DNA of 64,000 nt from Perkinsus olseni (Eukaryota; Perkinsozoa; Perkinsida; Perkinsidae): the NCBI GenBank assembly GCA_013115135.1, contig JABANP010000084.1:94591-158590 (forward strand), given 5' to 3'. The notes under the pieces are model-generated. The model saw only the letters and a program-made list of their open reading frames with translations. It ran no database searches and had not been told where the DNA came from. Positions 21,640 through 34,017 of the stretch are shown here, one piece after another; the first letter of the stretch is position 1, and each line of letters begins with the position of its first letter. The translations under genes were made by a program, and so were the position numbers.

Positions 21640-23430
21640 GTCTGATGCTACGATCACAGCGTGCGTAGTCTCTTGTAACGAAACTGTACAAGATACCTTA
21701 CCACGCGTTAAATCTTCACTTTTTCTTTTCAATTTTTTGTAGTAGTCGATTGCAAGACGCTTCTCGATACTCATCATCCGCTCGTTCGCAGCATGCCCAT
21801 GAGCATGGGCTTTGGCGTGTGTGAGTGGATGGTTGGCAAGTTGTTGGGTCAGCAATTGTCAGCTATTATCGGTTTAAACCGAAAGACCTGTTATCATAGA
21901 GCCAGCAGTATAGGTTGTACTCATGGCTCGGAATACTCAACAAATTTTTACTAAGGGAGTGTTGAGTTGAAACAGTAGGGCACGATTGTTGAGCAATGAG
22001 CCAGATTACCCGAGCGACTCCTTCGGGATTGGCACCGCGAGGAACTGAGGAATCTCCGTCGGTCCACAGAAGAATCAACGTGACTACTCGGGTTTTCAAG
22101 AAGCTTCTGCATCGCTTGAGAGCGAAAGCCCTTCTCTCGTTGAGAGCACACGTGGCAGAATCGCAAGCTCATGTCGATGTGGAAGGTTCTTCGGCGTGCA
22201 CTTTCCCTGGCCCCTTCAGCTAGGAAGGGGTCGTAATTCTCGGCGTACGAGAACTCCCTAGCGGTAGAGAAGTCCGGCCCAATTCGAATGCTTTGTCTCT
22301 TTATAAGAAGACTTCTCACGCCTAGAGGAGCCTCTTCAAGCTCCCTCATGAGCGACCTCGAGTGGCTTCCAGACTTTCTCATACCCCAACCGAGAGGCAC
22401 CCGCAAAGGGCAGTGGGTCGGGGTTTCGGAAGACCCTCTTCCCTCACCCGGTTCCGATCTCGTTGGTCGGTGAGCATAGCATTCCGAAAGCGATCAGTAT
22501 CATTACGGGTTGTGCGTTAGCGCGCGGAATATACGCAGGAAGTAGAACAGAAGTTTCCAGTTCTTTTCAGAAAAAACTTGGAAATTCTAGAAAACTTTTT
22601 ATAAGTCTCACAGGAGCCCTCCCTGCAAAATTTCCCGAGTGCCCAATACGCGTCCCCTGACCGTCTACAGCGCCACCAAAATTGAACCCCGGGAGCGCTC
22701 CTGAGATGCAGGTCCATTAAGTACCTCTAGGAAGCGAATGAGACTTCTGAGACCTCCTGGTTCACGAGTAATAACAACGGAGTGAGCACGCAGTAGCCTT
22801 TTGTGACAGAGCCGGCGGAGCACGCGTGCTGGGCGAGCGCTACCTGCAGCGCAGCCCGGCCCGGATCGGGGGACCATGCTCCTTTCTTGTCGTTGAAGCT
22901 TCCTGCGATACTCTGCCCACCAGTCTGACTAGGTGTTGCGGAACGTAGTCTCAGCTTGGTCAAGGCCGCCGTCAATTAACGCTTCACCTGCGTCTCATGA
23001 GATGCATGATTCATTCCCACTCTGGGCGACAGTCAGCGTTGTCACCACTCGGAGGAGGTCTGAACCGGTGATGCTTCCCTAGCGTCCCGAGGGTTTGGAA
23101 GAGGGTGATACTGGAAAGTCTTATTGCATTCAGGGGAGGTCTATTGAAAGTACGGAATTCGATAGTCGATTCTGAAACCACCTTCCACGGCAACAAGCCA
23201 TGCCAGAATCGATTTCGACTCTGCTGATCAGGGCGCTAGAGTCTAGGCTACGGAAAGGACCTTCCCGGGGGTTCAATGGCCTCTCCTGATTTCCAAGACC
23301 ACTACATGAAGAGGCTGGCTGATTGTGAACACAACGCCCGGGTTTTGTCATCTGGAATCCATTCTCTCATCGTCTGCCGCCTACCTTCACCGTAGCTTCT
23401 TGTCGGAGCAAGATAGGATCTCTCTGTGGT
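21640..23430. other. Intergenic or unresolved region
   Basis: Short frames on both strands have no recognised motif. A small palindrome (CATGCCCATGAGCATGGG, near 21793) is the only clear local structure. Missed short-exon genes are possible, given how fragmented the neighbouring genes are. Confidence 0.3.
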
Positions 23431-23568
23431 ATGAACGTTACGTCTGTTGCCATTGTGTTTTACACGTCGTTAAATTCAATCCTGGGAGGGCTCAGGAGAG
23501 GTCCGCTGAATGCGGTCCGATCCCTCTTTCTGAAGACCTTCCGCTTTCTTAATGCCGATCCATCAGCC

Positions 23569-26500
23569 ATGACCAGCCCGTCGGATCTGCTGGCGGAAAC
23601 CCTCCTAGCCGAGACCTTCAATACCACACCTTTCGCAACTCATGCCGACTTGCAGCTGTTGCTGGATGCCTTTGGGAAGGTACTGGAGCGGAGGGGGATT
23701 GGCAAGGCCGACGAAGGGGCGATGAAGGCCTATCGGGCCATCCTTGCCAAGCACCGGGAGGCCTCTAAGCGACGCCGGGCGGAGCGAAAGCCTTTTCAAT
23801 TCCGTCGTAGAAAGGACGTCATCAGATCGTTCAGTTCGGTGAGCTCGATGGAGCCTCGATCGCCGCCTACTCCTGATGATTCTGAGCGGAGCGACGCGCC
23901 TCACTTCGGCCTCGAGGCGGTCTCTGTGATGGACAGCGTCGTCCAAGAGTCTCACCCTTCCACCACGCCTGGACGCGTGAAAGGCCCGGTGATGGTCATA
24001 GAAGAAGTTGAAGAGATGGTATCGGTTCTACCCAAGCTCGATGCCGCTGTGGATGCTCTTGAAGTTGAGGGAAGGGGACGCAGCGCGTCGCCCGATAGAA
24101 GTCCGGTATCGGGTCGTCGAAGGTTCGACGCCGGGAAGCTCTTTTCCTTGTCTATTCGCTGCGTGAGTCGTAGGGCTCTACTGAGGTGGCGTGAGGGCGC
24201 AATGGCACAGCGAAGCAACAGGGAAGGGCTGCTGCTACTGTGGAAGAGGAGAGCGTTGAGGGCCTTCCGAGCCGCTGTGATGGAGCGCAAGATGTTGCGA
24301 TTTCGGGAAAAGTTGGTATGGGCGTATATTAAATCTTTACTAGGTTGCTGGAAGGAGTTCACGCGGCATCGGAAGGGCATTCGAGACCGCGACGAGGAGC
24401 TGCTCAGCTCAGTGGAGACCATCGGGGATTTTGTGAAGGACAACCGACTGACTCGGGCGTTCAACAGGTGGCTGGATACGCTGAGATTTCGCCGGGAGTC
24501 CGACCGAAAAATCAATAAGTTTCTGACTGGTCGAGCGGAGCGATGCATCATTAGATGGTCTGCGGTCGTGCAAGATGGTAAAAATCTCAGAGCGACGACG
24601 AGAACCTTTCGGCTGCGTCGCGGCTTGAGAGCACTGAGGAGGTTCCTCGAAGCGTCCAAGGCGGAGATCTACCGAGCGGTCGAGGTTGAACGATCGATTA
24701 TGAAGAATGCCTGGCGGCTGTGGACGCGGTATCACTCCTGGCGGGCCGGTCTCAGGGCCTTCTACGCTACTCTCGAGCCCTCACACGAGACCGTTCGACA
24801 GGCAACGGTCGTGAGAATGAGGAGGGGAGCGTTGAGGAAGTGGCGGAGGGCTTATGAAATCAAGAGGGCTTATGATGGTGTTCGCAGGGCGGCGGTACGG
24901 AGGAGATCTGAGGCCATCCTTCGGGAGTGGGCGACACAACTTTTCGAGCGCCTGCATTTCCAGCGCGACTGTGTGGTTCATCTACAGAAGTGGCGATTAG
25001 CTTTGGCGCTGCACAAGCTGGCTTTCAATAGACGGCTGGGCCTGTACAAATCGTCCGGGGTCGGATACCTGGTGGAAAGAGGTCGACTGAGGGTGTTGGC
25101 GGGGGTATGCGACGCTTGGTTGGGGGAAGTGCGGTATCGACTTAACTGCTCTCGCGTGGAGGTATGCGTCAAGCAGAGGGCGGCCACTTCTCTATTGACA
25201 CGCTCCTTGGGGCACTGGCGGGCCCAGTACTCCCACCGTCTCCTCGACAGAGCCCGCAATGAGATGGCCGCCCTCCAGTGGAAGCGTCGCTGTTTGTCTC
25301 GCTTCCTATCAGCCTGGCTCGGTCAGGCTGTGGATGGCCGAACTGTCCGGGAGGGCCTGTCGGTTATTGCTGGTAAAGTGAAGGGCGTTCACTTTAATGC
25401 TTGGCTCAGACTGGCTGCGCTCGTCCGGGCTTCCCGCCTGAAGATCTTAACGGTGGTCTTCGGGAACTGGTATAGAGAGAGCGTTCGAGTCCGTCGGTCG
25501 ACCGTCGAAGCCGGCCAGAGGGCCGCGATCTGTCACCAGAGGTTGGTGAGGAGGGTTTTGATCGGACTGAGGGACCTGGTGGGCTATCGGAGACTCTGCC
25601 GGCAAGCTGGGGCGAGGAGCAGCACCTTAGCGGAGCGAAGACAGACTCGTCTCGTCTTCGGGGGAGTGGCTGGCTGCGGCCCTGTGGTGTGGTATGGGTC
25701 GGAGGCTGGAAGCTCGTCTGCCACGCGTAGCTCTGCGATTGGCCTTCCATCGACTCCGACGGTTTACCGAACTCATGGGGCAGCATGATGCCGAGCAGAT
25801 GGCTCGAGCTGTCCTTTGGTATTTTCGAGTTCGCCTGGTGGCCTGGAGGAGACGGGCACGGTGGCAGAGCATCAAAAGGAGGGTTGTCGAGGGGCGTCGG
25901 AGGAAGAGGGTGAGTCTGGCCTTCGGGGTCCTGGCGTGTTGGCGAGTTTACTGTCAACGGAATCGACAGGCGGCAACTCTCATACGGTTGAATTTCTATT
26001 CTGGGCGGAGCGGTGCAATTTTGAGAGCCTGGAGCGTCGCGGGGCGATCCAAGCAGATCGTGGATCGGCTCTTCGATTGCCACCTGAAACAAGTGGTGGT
26101 ATCTTGCCTTGATGCATGGAAGATGCAAGTAAAGTCAACCAAGGAGCTGCACGATCGACTGCAGTGTCGGGCCAGGGAACGTTCGACTGTCCTGAGGAAG
26201 TTCGCAGTCACGGCTTGGAGAGTCGGCGTCCGTGCCAGCCGAGCAGCCGATCGTCTTCAACGTCTGAGTCTTGGCGGCTGGCGTATGGTCGTTGCATCGA
26301 AGGCTCGCCTCCGCCAGCGAGGAGCGGCGGTCAGGAGAATCTGGCAAGGGAGGACGCTGAGTGTGTGGATCAGAAGGTAGTGAAAGGGGAAAATCCGCAA
26401 TACTCGACAAGGGTCCTTCGAGCGTTCCGAAGATGGTCATAGTTGACTGCCATCAGGGGTCTCTGGCGGGAAGGGAATTTCACTTTTTCTCGCGAGGCCT

Positions 26501-27774
26501 GAGTAGCTCTCATTCACTCCATGTCAGTTTTCGGGAGTCGTTGGCCCTCAACCTACGCTGCGATCACTACCTTCACCTTCGTGCTGCTCCGCTCCGCTCG
26601 AAGTTCCTTCATGGGTGGTCGGAAGCCGCTAGGAAGCTCAGAGCCCTCGGGCGGGTGGAAGCCACCATCAACGCAGCAATGGAGTTCACAAGAATGGAGC
26701 TGGCCTTGGACCATTGGGCAGTGCAAACCGCGCGCGCCCAGGTCCTGAACGAAATATGGCTCGTCACTGTCCCCGCGGCTCTGCTGCGATACCGAGCAAG
26801 GGAGTGTTTGGCGTATTGGAAGGCTCGAGTGAAGTCTGAGAAGTCCTCGATGAGTCGAGTCGTGATGGCGTGGCGCTACGAACTCCCTCGGATCATGGCT
26901 ATGGAGCGATCGAGCGAATCCTTGGCGGTGCGGCATTGGGGCGGGAAGCTGCTGAAGCAAGCTATGGTGGCCTTTATGATGGCTGTGGATGAGGGGAGGG
27001 AGTTGAGGAGGGCCCGCACAAGGCTAGCCCTCGCGAGGTTCAGAAGGAGAGTAGCCAGTATTCGAACTCGCAGGGGTTCGGTTAGGGGCCATGGCTGCGG
27101 CGAGCAGACTGAGACGTCTTGAAGCCGCCTTCGAGGGTTGGTGGAATTATCGGGCGGAAATCTCTGAAAAGCTGGAGCCATATCCTATCTGCAGACGAGG
27201 TCGATGCCGAAAGGAAATGCTCCTGGCGTATCATGAGCAAGTGGTCCTTCGACGATCGACTCTGTTGGCGTGGCGTCGTACGTGCCGGGAGAGGGCGGAG
27301 GAATCTGCTGTCAATCGGGCTGATCAGGAGATGGCGAAGCTGTTGGAGGTGAGTGTGCTTCGATCGGCGTGGAAGTTCATCGAAGTTTCGCTCTTCAGAT
27401 CGACCGACTCTTGCGGCCGGCTTTTCAAGCCATCCGAGATTCAGCGGTTAGAAGAAAATGCTTTTACAGTGTGGTGGAGACGGGCGGAGCGAAGCTGGAA
27501 AGGGAGAATCTTAGGTCGAAGAGGGGATAATATCCGCCTCGGGAAGGTCTGGGCAGTCTGGGCCAAGGTGGTGCAGAATTTTGTGGCGCGCGGTAATGGT
27601 CTGCCACAGGTCCTCGATCACATCAAGGTTCGGAGCTCAACGGATAAAATACTCATGCAAAGTGTCTTTCATGCTTGGCGGGTTGGGGTGTCGGAAAATC
27701 GGATAAAAAAGATGACAGCTTCGCTCCGCTGTTGGTGGGACCAAGAGGGAGGCGAAGAAGGACGACAATTGTGA
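23569..27774 (+). CDS. Sfi1-like centrin-binding repeat protein, four exons
   Basis: Exons 23569-25578, 25631-26376, 26528-27037 and 27108-27774 join with consistent phases (0, 2, 2) into about 1310 residues. Introns are 52, 151 and 70 nt. An earlier in-frame start at 23431 exists, with a hydrophobic leader; I prefer 23569. The product is Arg/Trp-rich, with many degenerate helical repeats of the type LRxFxxWxxR, e.g. LLLLWKRRALRAF, LTRAFNRWLDTL, NAWRLWTRYHSW, SVFHAWRVGV. This is the pattern of Sfi1 proteins, which form long helices binding centrins at basal bodies or spindle poles. Alternatively the 151-nt intron is coding with indels, as it contains VLRAFRRWS. A relic of the 3' end lies near 29.9 kb. 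Confidence 0.8.
25579..25630 (+). other. Intron 1 of the Sfi1-like gene
   Basis: This 52-nt intron, GTGGGC to CACCTTAG, is phase 0. It resolves an apparent frame break, since exon 2 opens directly with CGGAGCGAAGAC in the frame that continues to 26376. Confidence 0.65.
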
Positions 27775-28740
27775 CGTAATTAATCATACCATAAGGTTTC
27801 ATCATCAGTATACGATTGCTGCGTTTACAAGTAGGACGTCGTGTGCGTTCGGCGCCGCGTTCGGGATCTCCTCTCTTTAACGGGTGAATCCTCTTTAGTG
27901 TGATGTCACACAATAAGATCGCGATAAAGTACTTTACGATATGAATTGGAAAGCACGTGCGTGGAGGTACGACAGTTCGAGCCGTTCAAGTCGTTAGCTC
28001 ACCTTGCTCGTCCCCTATCTTGTGTTTGGCAATCCACCACTCTGTCGGCCTCAGCTAGCGGCAGGTGTCAGCCCATTGCTGCAGGACTCTAGAAGTACAC
28101 AACCAATGAACAACGTGAATACGAGTGAATGAGGGAGATGGGTGAATAGTTGAACATAAATATCTCACTGCCTCATCGACCTTATTCATGCTCCCAGTGC
28201 TTGTGGTGTACATTGTGCGTCTCAATAGGACTCCACGGTGAAGTCTGACCCAACCAACTCGGCAATATAACGGCTGCTGTCTCCAATGATTCTCTCTTGT
28301 CTCCTCTCTGTGCTTCTTTTTGTCTAGCGTAAGTATTACGTCAGTTCGACTTCGTGGTGTCACTAGTGAGACGTTGCTATAAATGATAAACTCGAACTAT
28401 AGACAAGACACAAGCCAGCTGCAATGGTGAAATTTTTGTTAAAAACAGATGGACCCATCGGAGCAGCCATGGGTTTCTTACTATTGACGAAGTTGTTGTA
28501 AGAACAAGCATGTCGAATTTACAGAATTTGAATTAATTGTTTAAAGACATGGTTAAGCACTTGAGGCTCCGAGATGCGCTTTACTGATGACCCATGGTGA
28601 AATGCTCAGTGTTCAAAACGGCCAGGCAACATGGCGTACTAAGACGACATCGTAGTGACAAAGCAGCGCAGGGCGTCGAAGGCCCGAAACTGTAGAGAAA
28701 GACAAACGAGAGGAGATTTGTGACGCACCGTAGTGATGAA
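27775..28740. other. Intergenic region; 3' flank of secreted-family 2 copy A
   Basis: No gene. The part around 28480-28600 (GAAGTTGTTGTAAGAACAAG, then GAGATGCGCTTTACTG) resembles 30485-30600 and 32985-33080, which also follow members of the second secreted family. These 3' flanks were therefore duplicated with the genes. Confidence 0.5.
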
Positions 28741-28747
28741 AAGTTGT

Positions 28748-29465
28748 TTATACCACCGTCAGAGCCGCAGATTCACCTCTGAACTGAGCGAGCATCGTTC
28801 TTTGGGTTGCAAAGATCACGCGTTCAAGGTCCCCCGGTGCCAGGGCTATATCGCATTCACTTTGCATTGCTTTCTTGAAGTCGTTAAAGGCTCGACGAAA
28901 CCACGGATGGATACCGAACTCTGGGTACGGGACGCCTTCCGTGGTGAGGCCTAGAAAAGCCTTAACCCGACGCGGTCCTCACCTGAACTTCCGAACGAGC
29001 ACGCGCGTATAACTCGAGCTCGACGTCACCGGAGATATAGCGATACAAAATTTCGTAATTGGTGTCAACCCTCGCAGCGGTTATCGTCTCATTTGACATG
29101 CTGAGGATGAGGGTGTCGCGCGAGGCGTACGTGATGCTACGGAAGTCACTATCGACGATTCCAGCATCGGGGCAGCGCTCCTTGATGCGAGTATGCAGGC
29201 TGTCGATACCACCAGGAGCTCCGTCATAATCTATGTCGTACACACCAGCAGTAGACCCGGCACGCAGACCGTACGGCCCAGCGCGAAAGGTGTGGTATTG
29301 GGTTGAAAGGAAACACCTGTAGAACAGATGAACCGTGTCGTTCTCGTCAACGGAGACGAGCGTGAGGAAGCCATTCGAAGCACGGGCATCAAATTTGCCA
29401 GCTTCTTTGGCTTTCACCGAAGCGAGAAGTAGAACAGAAATCAACGAGGGTAGGATGAGCGCCAT
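28748..29465 (-). pseudogene. Secreted family 2, copy A, probably frame-broken
   Basis: The first segment, 29465-28983, encodes a signal peptide (MALILPSLISVLLLASVKA) and the family's beta-rich domain (FYRCFLSTQYHTFRAGPYGL, RCPDAGIVDSDF). A strong donor, CAG|GTGAGG, follows, and a short candidate intron of 32 nt (28982-28951, ending TTTTCTAG). The second segment, about 28950-28748, encodes FKKAMQSECDIALAPGDLE and LAQFRGESA, matching the C-terminal part of copy C. The two phases do not agree, so a one-base error or a true break is needed. The C-terminal hydrophobic tail of copy C is absent. It could be functional if the break is a sequencing error. Confidence 0.6.
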
Positions 29466-29834
29466 CACTAAGAAAAAGGCAGGTAAAAGCAACCAGAGAA
29501 GCTACGTCACGTAACGTACGTGCGCAACGTGATCGATTAAATTGGAAGTGTGGTCACGGGACTGTCTCCCGGACCCGGAGACTGTCGGGCACCACATTAA
29601 GAGCTCGTCAGGAATCAAAGGTGAATTGCAGCTGAAGAGTGTAGCGCAGACGGGCAGCGGAAGAATCGATGGGCTTCTGCTCGTTGCGAGGATTCTGGTT
29701 ATTCGACTTGTCTCTGCGTACACTTCGCACAGGAAGTCGCGCCACCGGAGCTGTCCCGGCGCCGAATCAAATCGGCATCGTCATTATTCCTTTCCGCAGG
29801 CTCCGGGTGGAGGATCTTCACCCGTGAGAAGGAA

Positions 29835-30010
29835 GGAATAGTCTGACGTTGAAGAGGGGATACAATCCGTCTGGGGCCCAGACTCTGGGCTGTCGGGGCC
29901 GAAGTAGTCGAGAATGCGTGGCTCGCGGTAATGGCCTGTCAGTTGCAGATGACATCTCCAAGCTCGGTACAAACCTTCTTTTCTCGATACGACGGCCCTC
30001 TGGCCGTGAA
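29835..30010 (+). pseudogene. Relic of the Sfi1-like gene 3' end
   Basis: The series GAAGAGGGGATA, AATCCG, CTCTGGGCTGTCGGGGCC, GTGGC-CGCGGTAATGG follows the order of 27520-27605 in the last exon of the Sfi1-like gene, with many substitutions and small indels and no usable frame. It lies about 2.3 kb downstream, in the same orientation. It is best read as a decayed partial duplication. Confidence 0.6.
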
Positions 30011-30744
30011 CCCGCCGGACCACCCGGATAGTTATTCGGTTTTGATCTTGGACATCGCTGCAGGCCTGCGGACCCGATCATCTCCTCGGCATTGTAAGCG
30101 TGGGAGCTCGTAGAACTCGCCGAGTTCAACTCGGGCCGAGTGACTCGGCGCGTTCTCGGTGGATGACTGGCACAATTTGAGTTGACGAGCTGATGCCATG
30201 GCTGCCGCTACGGGCGGCGCTCGAACTGAACGGCTCACATTGAGCCGTTTAACTTGTCCAGGCCACGTAGTCCTGCGTGCGGATTTGCGGCGTTGATGAA
30301 TCAACACGGGTAGAGGGTCCCAACGACCGAGCACGCGATTCTTCGAAGAGCATCATGAGCGATCACTGACGCCGCTCAGATGTCTGTGCCTGCTTGTATC
30401 TCATTGAACCAGAACACAAGCGCCTCACAATCTGAAGCGAGTCAGCCTGTCGCGGCAGGTGACATTAAGCGACACTAGTCGCGAAGTTGTTGCTTTGACG
30501 AGATTGTTATGAGAACGAGAACGTCAAAGTAACGAAATAGAATTTGATAGTGAAATTTATGTAAAAATTTTGAGCTTTGAAAGATGCGCTGTGGTACCGA
30601 CTAGATCACGCTCATAACCGATTCAAACAACAATACGTGCGACTTCACACTGTGCTGATCACAATGTGATCGTCACAATGCAACGAACATTGAGTTGACA
30701 ATGCAGTATAGCGTGGCAGAACTGTTCAGTACTACAATGGACAG

Positions 30745-31540
30745 CTAACGAAAAATACCAAAGATCGAGAATATAACCAATACGGCTATAATTTCTGTGG
30801 TATCTATTTTCTCTAGATGGAGCGTGGCGAGTTGACCTCTGAACTCCACCTCGGCCGTCGTGGGGCTAGGAAACCCCACGCTTTTCAAGTCGTTTGGCGA
30901 CAGAGTTACACCGCAAACAGCTCGCAAGCTATCACTGAGCTTCCTCAAAGTTGGTCTCATCGTTTCTGCGGGCAGAAGTTTCCGCCACGTCATACTGACT
31001 AGTATGGGTATTGTAGTCGTAGCCTACAGTGACTGTGGAAGCCTTATTCGCTCCGCATACAAAAGTCATCGTCCCGTGCACACCGTCGAAGAGCTTCAAC
31101 TCGATGTCCAACTCCGCAGTACGGTAACCGTATTGTGGGGAGGCCGTACTGCCTTTTCAAGGACTTCGGTTGATCTTGCACGGTGACCCTTAGAGTATTT
31201 CCGTCGAAGTTGAGGATTCCGAGGTCATCATCGGCGATATCCACATAGGGACAGTTACCTCTGATGAGTGTGACGGCGTCGGCGACTTCAATCACAGTTC
31301 CAGAGACAAGAGAGTACTCGTTTGGTGCGGATGCCGGGCTCAGAAGATATGGCCCGGCGAAGAGGTTCGTGTCACTCTTGACGTCGCACCTGTAGATCAC
31401 AGTCACGGATCTTCCCTCGTTCACTTTTATGAGCAGCAGGAAAGCCTGGTGCGGGTCCAGGGGCATATATACCAGGGCAACCGGGCGTTCGCCAGGGCGA
31501 AGAGTAGGGCTGAGATCAGCGACGTCAGCATGTGGGCCAT
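30745..31540 (-). pseudogene. Secreted family 2, copy B, three frame breaks
   Basis: Full-length homologue of copy C in broken frames. The start is 31540 (MAHMLTSLISALLFALANA). Breaks are near 31472-31477 (after ANARLP), at the CCCC run 31140-31137 (after RQYGLP), and near 30982-30978 (after QYDVAE). Between them the frames read VNEGRSVTVIYRCDV, YGYRTAELDIELKLFDG with GTMTFVCGANKAS, and LSDSLRAVCGVTLSPNDL, ending in the same IFSIFGIFR tail. The gene body is otherwise intact, with no in-frame stops in the joined frames. Three breaks in 0.8 kb favour a pseudogene over sequencing error, but the latter cannot be excluded. Confidence 0.75.
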
Positions 31541-31599
31541 ACGGAGAGGGCAGAACCAAAAGGAGCTGGTCGACGGGTTGTACGCACAGCGGCACGCGA

Positions 31600-33267
31600 G
31601 CTACTCTTGTGGAAAGCCTTCATAAGAAGCTCGATGGAACAGCCCTTCCCAGAGATATATTTTTCTGGCTGAAAGAAATCGCAGCGGGTTGTGACTGCGG
31701 CAGTTCTAGCGCAATCGACGCACCAGGGGAGCACGTGGTGTTGCCCAGGACTGTCTCCGGAGAAGGTTGATGCTCGAGCAACTTCGAAAGATTACGCCGC
31801 TTATATAACAGACAGGAAAGGACAGCATTTGTTGGTCCAAGTGCATCAGACGATGCTATCGGAGTCAGAGCCGAGTCATAGAGCTACTCAGGTCTAATGT
31901 GGCTTAGAATATGACGCCGGCCATGCTGTCTCCATTGCCCTCGGAGGACAGCCCCTCATGTTTTCGTCGTCGCCTCGGTGCGGTCTCTGGTGACTACAGT
32001 GCACGGGCAGTGATTTGAGTTTGACCGTGACGGCGATGGAACGCCCTACCGAATGTCGTTCTCGATATAATGTCGAGTGTCGACGCAAATGTCGACGACA
32101 TTTGCTGCAGTTTGGAACCGCGAAGCTCCGACTGCGGAAGAGAGCCGCTTTCTCGCCGACACAACGCACCCATACGCGCGCACTCCTACGCAATCCATGG
32201 CGCGTCGGACATAAAGATGCATACATGTTGTGGAACTCCGCTGAAGGAGGGCTTATTCCCTCGTGCGAGCCGTTGGTTTGGTAAAGGGAATTTCGGCGTA
32301 CACGAAAGTTCTCGTATGGGGTGACCGTACAGGGCCTAGTGTTTCTCTCTGGAGAGCCTCCTGGCAGCCTCCTCTGCACATGTGGAATTAGCTGGCACTG
32401 CTGCTCAACGGCTTGCCCTACTGGGAGATAGGCTAGCTCTTAACCGACCTCTGAAGGTTGAGGGTCTCCACCCGGAGCAGGCTCGGTGAGTCACCGACGG
32501 TGACGGTCCATCAATGGCGAGCTCTCCCTATTCAACTTCGTCTCGGGACGGTTATCGCGGAGCAGGAGCAGGCCTTGCAGTATGCTAAGCTATGCTCTCT
32601 CGCAATGCGATATACACGCATGGCTCGGTGGTTCTCGACCGACGAGCGGGTGCCGGTTGGTTTTGTCTTTCGCAAGGGAGTCCAGCTTCACACCGCGCTC
32701 TGGGGTTTACCGTCCCTCTCATCAATGAAATGTGTTGTAAGAAGTGAGATTCACTGGTTACTAGTCTAGGAAGAGCAGTCTAATGAGGTCAGCTATTCTT
32801 GTTGGGTGGCTCGGCGCCTTTCGGTCTGGAAAATCCTTATAAGATCAAACACACTCATTGCCCCCGGTACTACGTGAGAAGTCAGTTCTGTGTTACTATT
32901 TTACCCAAGTCAACACAAGCAGTTGCACAAAGTGAAATGTAGCTGATAACGCCGAACGGCCGTAGCCACGAAATCGTTCCTGTTGGCAAAGCTGTTGTGA
33001 GAATAACAATGCCAAAGTCACGGAACCTAACTAGGTAGTGAAAGGCCTTTGCTGAGCTCCGAAAGGAGTAAAAATGTGCTACAGAACTGGCCGAGCCACT
33101 TTAACAGAAGCTTTCAACGATTTTCCTACTCGAAAATTGTCTAGTACCAAATGGCAAATCTACATCGTGACGAACATCATGACGACTCATCACTGATGAG
33201 GATTCAGAACAAAGCTTCGAGGATGCCTGCAAGGTGCAGGCTGCACTGCATGCCCTCAAGAATGTGG
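31600..33267. other. Intergenic region between family-2 copies B and C
   Basis: No confident gene. The part around 32960-33080 is the duplicated 3' flank of copy C. Other short frames have no recognised motif. Confidence 0.4.
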
Positions 33268-34017
33268 CTAACGAAAGATACCGAATATCGAAAGCAGTAT
33301 GAGAAGGCCTATGTATGATTCGATTGATGTACTTTCTTCTTGAAAAGTGATAACACCACCTCTGAACTGAGTCACAGCCGTAGTCGGGGTATTGAAGACC
33401 ACAGTCCGGCAGTCATCCGTCGACAAGTTTATACCGCAAGAGCGTTGCAGGTTGTCTCTGAGTACCTCCCACTTGGAGAGCTCCTTCACCTCATACTTGC
33501 TTTCATCGTAATTGTAGTCGAGATGGGCAGAGATCCTCGAAGCCTTATTCGCTCCGCATATGAAAGTCATAGTCCCCTGGACACCATCAAGAATCTTCAG
33601 TTCAATATCCAACTCTTGAGTCCTGTAACCGTGCTTTGGGGCTGCGTAGCGTCTCGATAAGACCCTGGCCTCACCCTCAATGGGAACGGTGAGCCTACTT
33701 GCCTCGAAGTGGAGAATGTGAAAGTCACCATCGACAAGACCGACATGAGGGCATCTCTGCCTAATCTCTGCAGGCACGTCGCCGACAATGGAGTTTTCGC
33801 CGGATAGAGAGACGCGACTCAAACCATACGGTCCGGCATAAAGATTTGTATCGTCGTTGACGGAGCACCTGTAAATCACAGTCAAGGACCTATCCTCGTT
33901 AATCTTGATCGCCGCGAAGAAACCTGGTGCAGCGTCGGTAGTATATAGACCAGGCAGTTGACCGTTCGCAGAGGCGAGTAGTAGAGCTGGGATCAGCAAC
34001 GTTTGAATGATTGTCAT
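33268..34017 (-). CDS. Secreted/surface protein, family 2, copy C (intact)
   Basis: Single exon of 249 residues and the only unbroken full-length member. The N-terminus (MTIIQTLLIPALLLASANG) is a signal peptide, and the C-terminus ends in a hydrophobic stretch (IGLLILLSIFGIFR) that could be a membrane anchor or GPI signal. The middle is beta-rich with family landmarks KINEDRSLTVIYRC, NLYAGPYGL, RQRCPHVGLVDGDF, YRTQELDIELKILDG, GTMTFICGANKAS, CGINLSTDDC. Four to five cysteines are conserved with the other copies, suggesting disulfides. No known domain is recognised. It is likely a lineage-specific exported protein. Confidence 0.8.
   Translation of the reverse strand: MTIIQTLLIPALLLASANGQLPGLYTTDAAPGFFAAIKINEDRSLTVIYRCSVNDDTNLYAGPYGLSRVSLSGENSIVGDVPAEIRQRCPHVGLVDGDFHILHFEASRLTVPIEGEARVLSRRYAAPKHGYRTQELDIELKILDGVQGTMTFICGANKASRISAHLDYNYDESKYEVKELSKWEVLRDNLQRSCGINLSTDDCRTVVFNTPTTAVTQFRGGVITFQEESTSIESYIGLLILLSIFGIFR

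Noticed and set aside
23952..24659. Minus-strand open frame of 235 codons
   Set aside because: Antisense of the Sfi1-like gene, whose sense frame has repeat structure.
28055..28363. Minus frame of 102 codons as a gene
   Set aside because: No motif, splice partner or relation to its neighbours was found.
30745..31595. Programmed frameshifting as the explanation for family-2 copy B
   Set aside because: Three breaks of different kinds and contexts within 0.8 kb fit decay or sequence error better than a regulated shift.
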